In this document: piece after piece, positions 1 through 9,673 of the stretch
How positions within the stretch are numbered: the stretch's first letter is position 1
Layout of the letters: every line of letters starts with the position of its first letter
NCBI GenBank assembly: GCA_963750895.1
Contig: CAVVSD010000006.1
Location: 1,302,001 to 1,366,000 of the forward strand
DNA: 64,000 nt
Reading direction: 5' to 3'
DNA from: CAVVSD01 sp963750895
Lineage (GTDB): Bacteria > Actinomycetota > Thermoleophilia > Solirubrobacterales > Solirubrobacteraceae
Made by a program: the position numbers and the translations under genes
The notes under the pieces: generated by a model
What the model was told of the DNA's origin: nothing
What the model saw: only the letters and a program-made list of their open reading frames with translations
Database searches by the model: none

Positions 1-851
1 TAGATGTTGTCGCGGCCCGGGTTGAGGTGCCCGTGCATCCAGCCGAAGACGTAGCCGAAGTACTGCGCGCCGCGCAGGCCCTTCTCCACGGCCTCCTCGT
101 CGGTCGGCGCGCAGAGCATGTTGCCGAGCGTCATGAGCGCCGGGTTGATCGTCTTGCCCAGCGGCCGGCGGCAGGCGCGGATGAGCTCGTAGTAGCGCAG
201 CACGCGCTCCTCGGCCTCCTCGGGCGTCTCGAACCCGAAGCCCATCGCGCCGATGCCCATGCGCGCCGCGAGCATGACCGTCTCCCTGCGCGACGCCGCG
301 ACCCAGACCGGCGGGTGGGGGCGCTGCAGCGGCTTGGGGACGATGTTGCGCTCGGGCATCGAGAAGTGCACGCCCTCGTAGCCCGGGTACGGGTGCGTGT
401 CCATCATCCGCAGGCACTCGCGCGTGGCCTCCTCCCACGCCTCCTTCTTGTCGGCGCGCGCGACGCCGAAGCCGCCGATCTCGGTCTCCGTCGCGCCCTC
501 GCCGGTGCCGAACTCGACGCGCCCGCCGGAGATGATGTCCAGGCTTGCGACGCGCTCGGCGACGCGCGCCGGGTGGTTGATCGCAGGCGGCATCTGGATG
601 ATCCCGTGGCCGAGGCGGATCTGCTTCGTCCGCGCCGCGGCGGCCGCGAGGACGACCTCGGGCGCGGCGCTGTGGCAGTACTCCTCGAGGAAGTGGTGCT
701 CCGTGAGGAACACGTAGTCGAACCCGAGCCGGTCCGCGTGCTCGATCTGCTCGAGGGCCTGGGCGAAGATCCGCGCCTCGTCGTCAGGTCCCCACGTCTC
801 CGCGTCGTACGGCCGCGGCGTCTGCAGCTGGAACTGGATGCCGAATTTCAC
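1..851 (-). CDS. LLM-class (luciferase-like) flavin-dependent oxidoreductase, C-terminus outside window
   Basis: About 283 codons are visible from a GTG start at 851; the stop lies beyond the left edge. The N-terminus reads MKFGIQFQLQTPRP and is followed by LTEHHFLEEY, a segment typical of the bacterial-luciferase-like TIM barrel. Further on come GHGIIQMPPAINHP, a GRVEFGTGEG phosphate/flavin-site-like loop and a PPVWVAASR strand. The family uses reduced FMN or F420 to oxidise small organic substrates; the substrate cannot be read here. It lies 12 nt downstream of the rseP stop on the same strand and may be the last cistron of that operon. The family call is firm, the specific reaction unknown. 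Confidence 0.8.
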   Translation of the reverse strand, partial: MKFGIQFQLQTPRPYDAETWGPDDEARIFAQALEQIEHADRLGFDYVFLTEHHFLEEYCHSAAPEVVLAAAAARTKQIRLGHGIIQMPPAINHPARVAERVASLDIISGGRVEFGTGEGATETEIGGFGVARADKKEAWEEATRECLRMMDTHPYPGYEGVHFSMPERNIVPKPLQRPHPPVWVAASRRETVMLAARMGIGAMGFGFETPEEAEERVLRYYELIRACRRPLGKTINPALMTLGNMLCAPTDEEAVEKGLRGAQYFGYVFGWMHGHLNPGRDNI

Positions 852-863
852 CCGCGGGTTCTA

Positions 864-1988
864 TCAGCGCACGCCGAAGCCCTCACCGCTCGTTATTCGG
901 CCGATGTCGTTCGACAGGCCGATGACGAACAGCAGGGCGACGAGCATGATCCCGATGACGCTCGCGCGTTCGAGCACCGAGAACGGGATCGGGCGGCCGC
1001 GGATCTTCTCGGCGATCGCCCAGAAGATGTGGCCGCCGTCCAGCGGGAGGAACGGGAACAGGTTGATGATGCCGAGCGACAGCGAGATGAGCGCGAGGAT
1101 CCGGATCGCCTGCGTCGTGTCGAAGTCGAAGGACTGCCGCGTCGCCTCGTAGGAGCCGACGACCCCGGACACGTCCTTGCGCGCCTCGGAGGAGACGAAG
1201 ATCTTCGCCAGGCGATCGACGGTGAGCGTCGTGACGTTCCACATCGACGACACGCTGAGATCGGCGGCCTCCACCGGCCCGACCGGGCGTGTGGAGTCCA
1301 CGCCGAACGCGAAGCCCAGGCGCATCCGCTTGAGCTTCGAGTCGTAGAAGCCTCGGACCGGGATCGGCACCCGCTCGCCGTCCCGCAGGACGACGACGTT
1401 CGTGGGCTCCGCGGCGCGGCACCCGTCCGTCGTGGCGCCGCCGGCGCACTTCTGCTTGGCGACCGCCTCGGTGAGCGCGGTCAGGCGATCCGAGATGACG
1501 TCGTTCGTCTGGTTCGGCGCGTAGCCGGGCGCCCCGTCGATGGACAGGATGAGGTCGCCCGGCCGCAGGACCTGCGCGGCAGGGCTGCCGGCCTCGACGC
1601 TGCGCACGCCGATGTCGGTGCGCTGCACGCCGTCCGCCCAGAACAGGCCCCACAGGATCAGGAACGCGAGGGCGATGTTCACGGCGGGCCCGGCGCCGAT
1701 GACCACGATGCGCTTCCACACGGGCTGGCGGTAGTACGCGCGAGGAGCCACCTCCGGCGGCAGCTCCTCGTTGGGGTTCATCCCGGTGATCTTCACGTAG
1801 CCGCCCAGCGGCACCGCGCCGACGGCGTACTCCGTCTCCCCGCGGCGGATCTTCGCGATGAGCGGCGGGAAGAACAGCGAGAAGCGCTCGACGCGCATCC
1901 CGACCGCCTTCGCGGCCGTGAAGTGCCCGAGCTCGTGCAGGACGACGAGCGCCGCGAACCCGGCGAACGCCAGCAGTGCGGCGGTCAT
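864..1988 (-). CDS. rseP: Site-2 intramembrane zinc metalloprotease (M50, RseP family)
   Basis: 374 aa. The first transmembrane segment carries the zinc motif HELGH at residues 18-22. A PDZ domain lies in the middle (around DILGVRS to DLILSIDGAPG), and the second catalytic motif, NLFPFLPLDGGH, is near the C-terminus within the last membrane segments. The family cleaves membrane-bound anti-sigma factors and remnant signal peptides inside the bilayer. The ATG overlaps the 3' end of dxr by 4 nt. The dxr-rseP order after cdsA is a common bacterial arrangement, so a housekeeping envelope role is likely. Confidence 0.93.
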   Translation of the reverse strand: MTAALLAFAGFAALVVLHELGHFTAAKAVGMRVERFSLFFPPLIAKIRRGETEYAVGAVPLGGYVKITGMNPNEELPPEVAPRAYYRQPVWKRIVVIGAGPAVNIALAFLILWGLFWADGVQRTDIGVRSVEAGSPAAQVLRPGDLILSIDGAPGYAPNQTNDVISDRLTALTEAVAKQKCAGGATTDGCRAAEPTNVVVLRDGERVPIPVRGFYDSKLKRMRLGFAFGVDSTRPVGPVEAADLSVSSMWNVTTLTVDRLAKIFVSSEARKDVSGVVGSYEATRQSFDFDTTQAIRILALISLSLGIINLFPFLPLDGGHIFWAIAEKIRGRPIPFSVLERASVIGIMLVALLFVIGLSNDIGRITSGEGFGVR

Positions 1989-3151
1989 CGGGCCGGCGCC
2001 GCCTCGACCAGCTCGCCCGCGACGACGCGCGCCTCGCGGTCAGCCTCGTAGAGCGACTCGAAGGCGTGGACCGGCTCCGCCGGGAGCTCCTCGAGCGTGC
2101 GCTCGATGACCTCGGCGATGCCCGTGAACGCCAGGCGGCCGGACAGGAACGCGTGGACGGCGACCTCGTTGGCGGCGTTCAGCGCGCACGGCGCCGTGCC
2201 GCCCGCCTTGGCGGCGGCCCGCGCGAGCCCGAGGCACGGGAACGCCTCGTGGTCGACCGGCTCGAAGTCCAGCCGGCCCGCCGTCACGAGATCGAGCGGC
2301 CTCGCGGGGACGTCCTCGCTCGTGCCGCCGTGCAGGGCATAGGAGATCGCCACGCGCATGTCCGTCGGGCCGAGGTGCGCGAGCGCCGCGCCGTCGGGCA
2401 GCCGCACGAGGCCGTGGACGATCGACTGCGGGTGCACGACGACGTCGATGTCCTCGTAGCGCACGCCGAAGAGGTGGTGGGCCTCGATGACCTCGAGGCC
2501 CTTGTTCATGAGCGTCGCGGAGTCGATGGAGATCTTGCCGCCCATGGCCCACGTCGGGTGCGCGAGCGCCTCCTCCACCGTCACGGACTGCAGCGACGCC
2601 CGCGAGCGCCCGCGGAACGGGCCGCCGGACGCGGTGATCGTGAGCCCCGTCGCGGTGCCCACCGGAAGTCCGGCCAGCAGCTGGTGCAGCGCGGCGTGCT
2701 CGGAGTCCACGGGCAGGATCCGCGCCCCGGTCGCCTCCGCGAGCTGGGTCACGAGCTCGCCGCCGACGACGAGGGACTCCTTGTTGGCCAGGGCGAGGTC
2801 GATCCCCTCGCCGAGCGTCGCGACGGTGGGCCCGAGGCCCGCCGAGCCGACGAGCGCGTTGAGGACGAGGTCGGCCCCGGACTCGATGACGAGCCGGACG
2901 AGCCCCTCCGGCCCGGTGAGCACCTCGCCGTCGGTCCACGCCTCGGCGGCCCGCGCCCCCGCGTCCACGTCGGCGAGGGCGATGCGGTCCACGCCGGTGC
3001 GCTCGGCCTGGGCGACGAGGCCCTCCCAGGAGCGCTCGGCGCTCAGGCCGACGAGCTCGAGGTCCTCGGACCGCTCGACGACGTCGAGCGCCTGGGTCCC
3101 GATGGACCCGGTCGACCCGAGAACGAGAAGGCGGCGAGCGGACACCGCCAT
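1985..3151 (-). CDS. dxr: 1-deoxy-D-xylulose 5-phosphate reductoisomerase
   Basis: 388 aa, the usual length. The N-terminal NADPH-binding motif is LVLGSTGSIGTQ (residues 9-20). The central catalytic domain includes VDSEHAALHQ, TASGGPFRG and HPTWAMGGKISIDSATLMNKGLE (shown here only as a landmark), the hallmark metal/substrate region, followed by HPQSIVHG. It converts DXP to 2-C-methylerythritol 4-phosphate, the committed step of the MEP isoprenoid pathway. This fits with uppS two genes upstream, which consumes the isoprenoids. It overlaps rseP by 4 nt; about 78 nt separate it from cdsA. Confidence 0.96.
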   Translation of the reverse strand: MAVSARRLLVLGSTGSIGTQALDVVERSEDLELVGLSAERSWEGLVAQAERTGVDRIALADVDAGARAAEAWTDGEVLTGPEGLVRLVIESGADLVLNALVGSAGLGPTVATLGEGIDLALANKESLVVGGELVTQLAEATGARILPVDSEHAALHQLLAGLPVGTATGLTITASGGPFRGRSRASLQSVTVEEALAHPTWAMGGKISIDSATLMNKGLEVIEAHHLFGVRYEDIDVVVHPQSIVHGLVRLPDGAALAHLGPTDMRVAISYALHGGTSEDVPARPLDLVTAGRLDFEPVDHEAFPCLGLARAAAKAGGTAPCALNAANEVAVHAFLSGRLAFTGIAEVIERTLEELPAEPVHAFESLYEADREARVVAGELVEAAPAR

Positions 3152-3229
3152 CAGGGTAGAGGGGGGCCCGCCTCCCGCGGCATTACGGCCCCGTCACGAT
3201 CCTCGAAGACCGGCCGCGGTCGCCACCCC

Positions 3230-4018
3230 TCAGAGCAGGGCCCTCCACACCCAGTACCCGACCACGACGGCGAACAGCAGCGCGTCGAGCCGGTCCAGCG
3301 CCCCGCCGTGCGCGCCGAACATCCGGCCGGTGTCCTTGATCCCCGCATCGCGCTTGATGTAGCTCTCGAAGAGGTCGCCGACCGGCCCCGCGAGCGACAC
3401 GCCGACGCCGAGCAGGAGGGCGTCCGTGCCGCCCAGCCAGTCCTGGTAGGTCCCGGTGAGCCAGACGCCGAGCACGCCGACGACGATCCCGATGCCCAGC
3501 CCCTCCCACGTCTTCGAGGGCGACACCCGCGGCGCGAGGGGCGTCGCGCCGAACGTGCGCCCGCCGAAGTAGGCGCCGATGTCGCACGCGACGGTCCCAA
3601 CGAGGACGCAGGCGACGATGCCGCCGCCGTGCGGCAGGTCGCGCAGCAGCACGGCGTGCGCGATGGCGATGCCGATCCACGCCACGCCGAGCACGCAGAA
3701 CGCCAGCCCGGGCCCAGTGGCCCGCGGCGTGGCCAGCGTCACGGCGAACAGCACGGGGAAGAACGCGACGAACGCCAGCATCACGGTGTCCATGTCGCCG
3801 AGCTGCGCGGCGACGACCAGGCCGATCACGCCCAGGAACCCCGCGAGCTTCGGCGGCCCCGTGTGGTCGTAGAGCGTCAGCAGCTCGTGCATGCAGATGA
3901 GCCCGAGCAGCCCGACCCCGGCGGCGAACCACCCGCCGCCCGCCACGACGATCGCGATCGCGAACGCGACCGCGGGCACGCCGAAGACGATCCGCGACCC
4001 GAGGTCCGAGCCGCCCAT
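3230..4018 (-). CDS. cdsA: Phosphatidate cytidylyltransferase (CDP-diacylglycerol synthase)
   Basis: 262 aa from the ATG at 4018, which shares one base with the uppS stop (TGATG). A longer in-frame start exists upstream inside uppS, but the coupled start gives the normal N-terminus (MGGSDLGSRIVFG). There are about 7-8 hydrophobic segments. The C-terminal region SYIKRDAGIKDTG followed by HGGALDRLDA matches the CDP-diglyceride synthetase signature, including the metal-binding KRD and DRLD residues. It makes CDP-diacylglycerol from phosphatidate and CTP in the membrane for phospholipid synthesis. Confidence 0.95.
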   Translation of the reverse strand: MGGSDLGSRIVFGVPAVAFAIAIVVAGGGWFAAGVGLLGLICMHELLTLYDHTGPPKLAGFLGVIGLVVAAQLGDMDTVMLAFVAFFPVLFAVTLATPRATGPGLAFCVLGVAWIGIAIAHAVLLRDLPHGGGIVACVLVGTVACDIGAYFGGRTFGATPLAPRVSPSKTWEGLGIGIVVGVLGVWLTGTYQDWLGGTDALLLGVGVSLAGPVGDLFESYIKRDAGIKDTGRMFGAHGGALDRLDALLFAVVVGYWVWRALL

Positions 4019-4689
4019 CAGCGGCCGCCGAACCGCCGCCGGCGCTCGCCGTACTCCGCCAGCGCCGCCTCGAACGCCGCGCGATCGAAGTCCGGCCACA
4101 GCTCGTCGCGGAAGACCAGCTCGGAGTACGCCGACTGCCACATGAGGTAGTTGCTGAGACGGCGCTCGCCGCTCGTTCGGATGATGAGATCCGGGTCGTG
4201 CATCTCGGGCGCGTAGAGCAGGCTGCGGAACGCTTCCTCGCCCCCGCCCTCGTAGCGCACCGCCGCGTCGAGGATCTCCGCGCGCCCGCCGTAGTTGAAG
4301 GCGACGAACAGCGTGATGCGATCGTTGGCGGCGGTCGTCTCCTCCGCCCAGTCCATCTGCTTGGCGAGCTTCTTGGAGACGCCCTCGCGGCGACCGATGA
4401 ACCGCATCCGGACGCCCTGCTCGTGCAGCTCGGGCGTCTCGTCCACGATGCGCTCGCTGAACAGGCGCATGAGCGCGGTGACCTCGGCGCGCGACCGCGA
4501 CCAGTTCTCGGTCGAGAACGAGTAGACGGTCAGCTCCCGGATGCCCAGCTCGACCGCGTCGCGGAGGCGGGCCTTGACGACGTCGGCACCGGCCTGGTGG
4601 CCGGCCGCGACCGACTTGCCGTGGGCCTTGGCCCAGCGGCCGTTGCCGTCCGTGATGATCGCGACGTAGCGCGGGGAGGAGTCCGCCAC
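4018..4689 (-). CDS. uppS: Isoprenyl (undecaprenyl-type) diphosphate synthase, cis-prenyltransferase
   Basis: 223 aa, slightly short for the family. The pyrophosphate-binding P-loop reads TDGNGRWAK, with the catalytic Asp at residue 14; the usual Met before it (MDGNGRW) is Thr. Other conserved stretches are YSFSTENWSR, FNYGGRAEI and LIIRTSGERRLSNYLMWQ, which holds the Arg/Ser substrate-binding residues. The enzyme extends farnesyl diphosphate to the lipid carrier for peptidoglycan. It sits between frr and cdsA, as in many bacteria. Chain length of the product cannot be judged; actinobacteria often have two paralogues. Confidence 0.93.
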   Translation of the reverse strand: MADSSPRYVAIITDGNGRWAKAHGKSVAAGHQAGADVVKARLRDAVELGIRELTVYSFSTENWSRSRAEVTALMRLFSERIVDETPELHEQGVRMRFIGRREGVSKKLAKQMDWAEETTAANDRITLFVAFNYGGRAEILDAAVRYEGGGEEAFRSLLYAPEMHDPDLIIRTSGERRLSNYLMWQSAYSELVFRDELWPDFDRAAFEAALAEYGERRRRFGGR

Positions 4690-4696
4690 GACGACG

Positions 4697-5263
4697 TCAG
4701 ACTTCGAGGATCTCTGCTTCCTTGCCCTTCAGGAGGCCATCGAGCTCGGCGATCCTGTCGTCCGTGAGCTTCTGGAGCTCCACCTCGGCGCGGTGCTCGT
4801 CGTCGGCGCCGACCTCGCCCTCGTCCCGGAGCTCGCGGAGGTCGTGCATGATGTCGCGCCGCACGTTGCGGATCGCGACGCGGCCCTCCTCGGCGATCGC
4901 CCGGACCATCTTCACGAGCTCCTTGCGGCGCTCCTCGGTCAGCTCGGGGATCACGAGGCGCACGATGTTGCCGTCGTTGGAGGGCGCCAGGCCCAGCTGC
5001 GCGTCGACGATGCCCTTCTCGATCGCCTTCATCGAGGACTTGTCGAACGGCTGGATCGTGAGCATCCGCGCCTCGGGGACGTTGATGGTCGCGAGCTGCT
5101 TCAGCGGGGTCATCGCGCCGTAGTAGTCGACGGTCACGCGATCGAGCAGCTGGGGGCTCGCGCGGCCGGTCCGGACGGACCCGAACTCGCCCTGCGTGGC
5201 CTGCACCGAGCGTCCCATGCGATCACGGGCATCGGCGATCAGCTCGTCGGTCAGCTCACTCAT
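4697..5263 (-). CDS. frr: Ribosome recycling factor
   Basis: 188 aa, the standard length. Typical segments are VRTGRASPQLLDRVTVDYYG, MTPLKQLATINVPEARML and IQPFDKSSMKAIEKGI, then the long helical arm with LTEERRKELVKMVR and VAIRNVRRDI. Together with EF-G it splits the post-termination ribosome. The ATG overlaps the pyrH stop by 4 nt, and uppS follows after 7 nt, so translation is probably coupled along this operon. Confidence 0.97.
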   Translation of the reverse strand: MSELTDELIADARDRMGRSVQATQGEFGSVRTGRASPQLLDRVTVDYYGAMTPLKQLATINVPEARMLTIQPFDKSSMKAIEKGIVDAQLGLAPSNDGNIVRLVIPELTEERRKELVKMVRAIAEEGRVAIRNVRRDIMHDLRELRDEGEVGADDEHRAEVELQKLTDDRIAELDGLLKGKEAEILEV

Positions 5264-6000
5264 GTGGTCGTCTCCACCAGTGTCCCCACCCGCTCGCCGG
5301 ACACTATCCGGTCGATGTTCTGCTCGTCATCCATGTTGAAGACGTAGATCGGGAGGCGGTTCTCCATGCACAGGGTGAGCGCCGTCGAGTCCATGACCCG
5401 CAGCTGGCGCTGCAGCGCGTCCATGTGCGTGATCTCCGGGATGAAGATCGCGTCGGGGTCCGTGCGCGGGTCGGCGCTGTAGACGCCCTCCACCCCGTTC
5501 TTCGCCATGAGCATCGCCTCGGCGTGGATCTCCACGGCGCGCAGCGCGGCGGCGGTGTCCGTCGTGAAGAACGGGTTGCCGGTCCCCGCCGCGAAGATCA
5601 CGACGCGCCCCTTCTCGAGGTGGCGCATCGCGCGGCGGCGGATGTACGGCTCGGCGACCTCGGCGATCGTCAGCGCGGACTGCACGCGCACCGGGACGCC
5701 CATCTTCTCGAGGGCGTCCTGGATCGGCAGCGCGTTGAGGACCGTCGCGAGCATGCCCATGTAGTCGCCGGTCGCGCGGTCCATCCCGCCGGCCGCTCCC
5801 TGCAGCCCCCGGTAGATGTTCCCGGCGCCGACGACGACCGCCAGCTCGACGCCGCGCGCGTGCACGGCGCCGATCTGCCCGGCGATCGCCTCCACGCGCT
5901 CCGGATCGAGGCCGTGGTCACGGCTGCCCATCAGCGCCTCGCCGGACAGCTTCAGGAGGATCCGGCTGAACGCTGGCGCGTGCTCAGGGTCGTCGGCCAT
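5260..6000 (-). CDS. pyrH: UMP kinase
   Basis: 246 aa, amino-acid-kinase fold. ILLKLSGEALMG at the N-terminus, VVGAGNIYRG, DYMGMLATVLNALPIQ and AAGTGNPFFTTDTAAALRA mark the nucleotide- and UMP-binding sites. It phosphorylates UMP to UDP in the cytoplasm. The bacterial enzyme is a hexamer, usually controlled by GTP and UTP. It is placed between tsf (12 nt gap) and frr (4-nt overlap), the conserved order. Confidence 0.96.
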   Translation of the reverse strand: MADDPEHAPAFSRILLKLSGEALMGSRDHGLDPERVEAIAGQIGAVHARGVELAVVVGAGNIYRGLQGAAGGMDRATGDYMGMLATVLNALPIQDALEKMGVPVRVQSALTIAEVAEPYIRRRAMRHLEKGRVVIFAAGTGNPFFTTDTAAALRAVEIHAEAMLMAKNGVEGVYSADPRTDPDAIFIPEITHMDALQRQLRVMDSTALTLCMENRLPIYVFNMDDEQNIDRIVSGERVGTLVETTT

Positions 6001-6012
6001 CCTCGGGTCGGC

Positions 6013-6624
6013 TCAGGCCTCGCCGACACCGAAGCGCGCGAAGCGCCGGATGACGACGTTCTCGCCCGTGCGCGCGGACAGCTCCGTCCGCAGCTGCTCG
6101 ATGGTCTTGTTCTCGTACTTCTCGCCGTTGACGTGGACCTGCTTGAGGAGGACGACCTCCTCGAGCCACTTGGAGACCTTGCCGCTCGCCGCGCGCTCGC
6201 GCGCGTGCTCGGGCACGTTGGTCATCTGGCTGGCGGCGATGCGCAGCTCCTCGGCGCGGACGTCCTCGGGGACCTCCTCCTCGGAGACCCAGCGCGTCGA
6301 CGGGCTGGCGGCGATGTGCAGCGCGATGTCGCGGGCGAACGCCGTGAAGTCGTCGTTCTTGGCGACGAAGTCGGTGTTGCAGTCGACCTCGACCAGCACG
6401 CCGACCTTGCCGTTGGCGTGGATGTAGGACTGCACGGTGCCCTCGGTGGCCTCGCGGCCGCCGAGCTTGGCGGCGCCGGCGATGCCCTTCTCGCGCAGGT
6501 AGGTGACGGCTCCGTCGACGTCGCCGCCGGTCTCCTGCAGCGCCTTCTTGCAGTCCATCATCCCCGCGCCGGTGAGGTCGCGCAGGGCCTTGACGTCCTT
6601 TGCGGAGATCGTGGGGGTGCTCAC
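6013..6624 (-). CDS. tsf: Elongation factor Ts
   Basis: 203 aa. The N-terminal UBA-like domain has VKALRDLTGAGMMDCKKAL, followed by the signature TDFVAKNDDFTAFARDIA in the core that inserts into EF-Tu. It is shorter than the E. coli protein (about 283 aa) and looks like the compact form with a single core subdomain. It exchanges GDP for GTP on EF-Tu. It starts 12 nt after rpsB, the nearly universal arrangement. Confidence 0.96.
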   Translation of the reverse strand: MSTPTISAKDVKALRDLTGAGMMDCKKALQETGGDVDGAVTYLREKGIAGAAKLGGREATEGTVQSYIHANGKVGVLVEVDCNTDFVAKNDDFTAFARDIALHIAASPSTRWVSEEEVPEDVRAEELRIAASQMTNVPEHARERAASGKVSKWLEEVVLLKQVHVNGEKYENKTIEQLRTELSARTGENVVIRRFARFGVGEA

Positions 6625-6636
6625 GGTGTGCTCTCT

Positions 6637-7740
<1,104 letters not shown>

Positions 7741-7876
7741 GGGTGCTGCTCCCTTGAGTGGTGTAGTGCGATTCCCGCGGGGGCAGAGCCGGTCCCGGCG
7801 TCGTTGCGCCGGTCAGGGTCCAGCTCGTCCCGGACCCACGGGGTAGGTAACAGGAACCAGTCACGCCCAGGCTTCG
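7741..7876 (-). promoter_or_regulatory. Leader/promoter region of the rpsB-tsf operon
   Basis: About 136 nt between rpsB and the repeat element at the cysA 3' end. On the minus strand a CCGGCG-N6-CGCCGG hairpin lies about 60 nt upstream of the rpsB ATG, followed by the AAGGGAG ribosome-binding site. The hairpin could be an S2 autoregulatory leader, but no known rpsB leader family is recognisable. A clear -35/-10 pair cannot be assigned by eye. Confidence 0.4.
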
Positions 7877-7908
7877 GTACGTCGCAGAGCGACGAACTGA
7901 CGGCCTAC
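7867..7908 (-). repeat. Short hairpin repeat at the cysA 3' end (element a)
   Basis: A perfect hairpin CGTCGC-AGA-GCGACG lies at 7880-7894 and is followed on the plus strand, after exactly 7 nt, by GGCCTAC, whose CTA is the cysA stop (TAG on the minus strand). A GGCTTCG motif precedes the hairpin. The same core, loop, 7-nt spacing and GGCCTAC recur at 13551-13579, next to the rluD 3' end. No T-run follows, so this does not look like a classical terminator. Confidence 0.6.
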
Positions 7909-8864
7909 GCGACGTCGAGCACCCGCTCGTCGCGCGGCGGACGCAGCCACACGATCTCGCCCGGGGCGAGGTCGAGGCGGTGGGCCTCGTCGCGCGTGAG
8001 CTGCACGCTCACGGACTCCTCGCCGTCGATGCGCAGCTCGGCGCGGACCTCGAACCCGAGATGCACCACGCGGGTCACGAGCGCCTGCACGCCGCCGTCG
8101 ACGGGCGCGCTGTCGACGAAGATGTCGTGCGGGCGCACGAAGCGCTCGCCCAGCCGGCTCACCGGGCCCAGGAAGCCCATGACGAACTGGTTCGCCGGGG
8201 CGTCGTAGAGCTCGCGCGGATGACCGACCTGCTCGATGCGCCCGTCGTTCATGACGACGATGCGGTCGGCGACCGACATCGCCTCCTCCTGGTCGTGCGT
8301 GACGAGGATCGTCGTGACCGGGACGCGCTCGTGCAGGACGCGCAGCCACTCCCGGAGCTCCGTGCGGACCTTCGCGTCCAGCGCGCCGAAGGGCTCGTCC
8401 AGCAGCAGCACGCGCGGCTCGACCGCGAGCGCGCGGGCGAGCGCCATGCGCTGGCGCTGGCCGCCGGAGAGCTGGTTCGGGTAGCGGTCCTGGTAGCCGG
8501 AGAGCCCGACGATGCCGAGCAGCTCGTCGACCTTGGCCCCGACCTGCGCCTTGGGCAGCTTGCGCACGGTGAGCCCGAACGCGACGTTGTCGCGCACGGT
8601 CATGTGCTTGAACGCGGCGTAGTGCTGGAAGACGAAGCCGATGCCCCGTCGCTGCGGGGGCACGCCCGTCGCGTCCTGCCCGTCGATCTCGACGGTGCCG
8701 CTGTCGGGACCCTCCAGCCCGGCGATGACGCGCAGCAGCGTGGACTTGCCGGAGCCGGAGGGACCGAGCAGCGCCGTCAGCGACCCATCCGGCACCTCGA
8801 GGGAGATGCCGTCGAGCGCCGCGAACGTTCCGAAGTGCTTGGTGACGTCGCGAACGGTGATCAC
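7905..8864 (-). CDS. cysA: Sulfate/thiosulfate ABC transporter ATP-binding protein
   Basis: 319 aa from a GTG at 8864 that overlaps the cysW stop (GTGA). Walker A is GPSGSGKST, followed by the Q-loop (FVFQHYAAF), the signature LSGGQRQRMALARAL, Walker B VLLLDEPFGALD and the H-loop VTHDQEEAM. A C-terminal TOBE-like regulatory domain follows from about residue 240. It powers sulfate import with CysT, CysW and the upstream binding protein. The sulfate call rests on this complete four-gene set; molybdate or tungstate would be the alternative. Confidence 0.9.
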   Translation of the reverse strand: MITVRDVTKHFGTFAALDGISLEVPDGSLTALLGPSGSGKSTLLRVIAGLEGPDSGTVEIDGQDATGVPPQRRGIGFVFQHYAAFKHMTVRDNVAFGLTVRKLPKAQVGAKVDELLGIVGLSGYQDRYPNQLSGGQRQRMALARALAVEPRVLLLDEPFGALDAKVRTELREWLRVLHERVPVTTILVTHDQEEAMSVADRIVVMNDGRIEQVGHPRELYDAPANQFVMGFLGPVSRLGERFVRPHDIFVDSAPVDGGVQALVTRVVHLGFEVRAELRIDGEESVSVQLTRDEAHRLDLAPGEIVWLRPPRDERVLDVA

Positions 8865-9673
8865 GAGTCGTGTTCCTCTCGCCGCGGGTTGATCCTGGTC
8901 ATGAGGAGGAGCGTGAGCAGCGCGATCACGGCCAGAAGGGTGGATGCTGCGTAGGCGCCCGCGAGGTCGAAGTTCTCGAAGCGCTGCTGCACGAGCAGCG
9001 TCAGCGTCATGGTCTCGCCGGCGACGCGCCCGGAGACCACGCTCACCGCGCCGAACTCGCCGATCGCGCGGGCGACCGACAGCACGATGCCGTAGGCCAG
9101 ACCCCAGCGGATCGCCGGGAACGTGATCCGCCGGAACGTCGTCCATCCGCCCGCGCCGAGCGTCGAGGCCGCCTGCTCCTGCTCGTCGCCGATCTCGCGC
9201 AACACGGGCGTCACCTCTCGGGCGACGAACGGGAGCGACACGAAGATCGTGGCGAGGACGATGCCGGGGACCGAGAAGATGATCTGGATGCCGTGGTCGG
9301 CGAGCCAGGGGCCGAACCAGCCGGTGCGTCCGTAGAGCAGGACGAGCGACAGGCCGATGACGACGGGCGAGATCGCGAAGGGCAGGTCGAGCAGCCCGTT
9401 GAGCAGCGCCTTGCCGCGGAAGCGCCCCCGCGCCAGCGCGAGCGCCATGAGCACGCCGACGATCGCGTTGAGCGGCACCGCGATGGCGGTCACCTCGATC
9501 GTGAGCCAGAACGCCGACACCGCGGCGGGCGTCGTGATCGAGTCGATGACGGCTCCGACCCCGTGCTCGAACGTGCGGTAGAAGACCAGTCCGACCGGCG
9601 CGAGCAGCAGCAGCAGGAACCAGCCCAGGGCGACGACGCGAAGCCCGATCCGCCAGCGGCGCTCAACGATCAT
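8861..9673 (-). CDS. cysW: Sulfate ABC transporter permease CysW
   Basis: 270 aa from the ATG at 9673, which lies 11 nt inside the end of cysT; a longer reading frame upstream is a shadow. It has six hydrophobic segments. The EAA loop that docks on CysA reads EQEQAASTLGAGGWTTFRRI. The C-terminal half contains SVARAIGEFGAVSVVSG, typical of CysW. It forms the channel with CysT in the cytoplasmic membrane. Confidence 0.9.
   Translation of the reverse strand: MIVERRWRIGLRVVALGWFLLLLLAPVGLVFYRTFEHGVGAVIDSITTPAAVSAFWLTIEVTAIAVPLNAIVGVLMALALARGRFRGKALLNGLLDLPFAISPVVIGLSLVLLYGRTGWFGPWLADHGIQIIFSVPGIVLATIFVSLPFVAREVTPVLREIGDEQEQAASTLGAGGWTTFRRITFPAIRWGLAYGIVLSVARAIGEFGAVSVVSGRVAGETMTLTLLVQQRFENFDLAGAYAASTLLAVIALLTLLLMTRINPRREEHDS

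Noticed and set aside
27..2051. Long plus-strand frame of 674 codons opposite the oxidoreductase and rseP
   Set aside because: It is Arg/Asp/His-rich with no domain character and is the high-GC antisense shadow of two well-supported genes. The same applies to most other long frames in the window.
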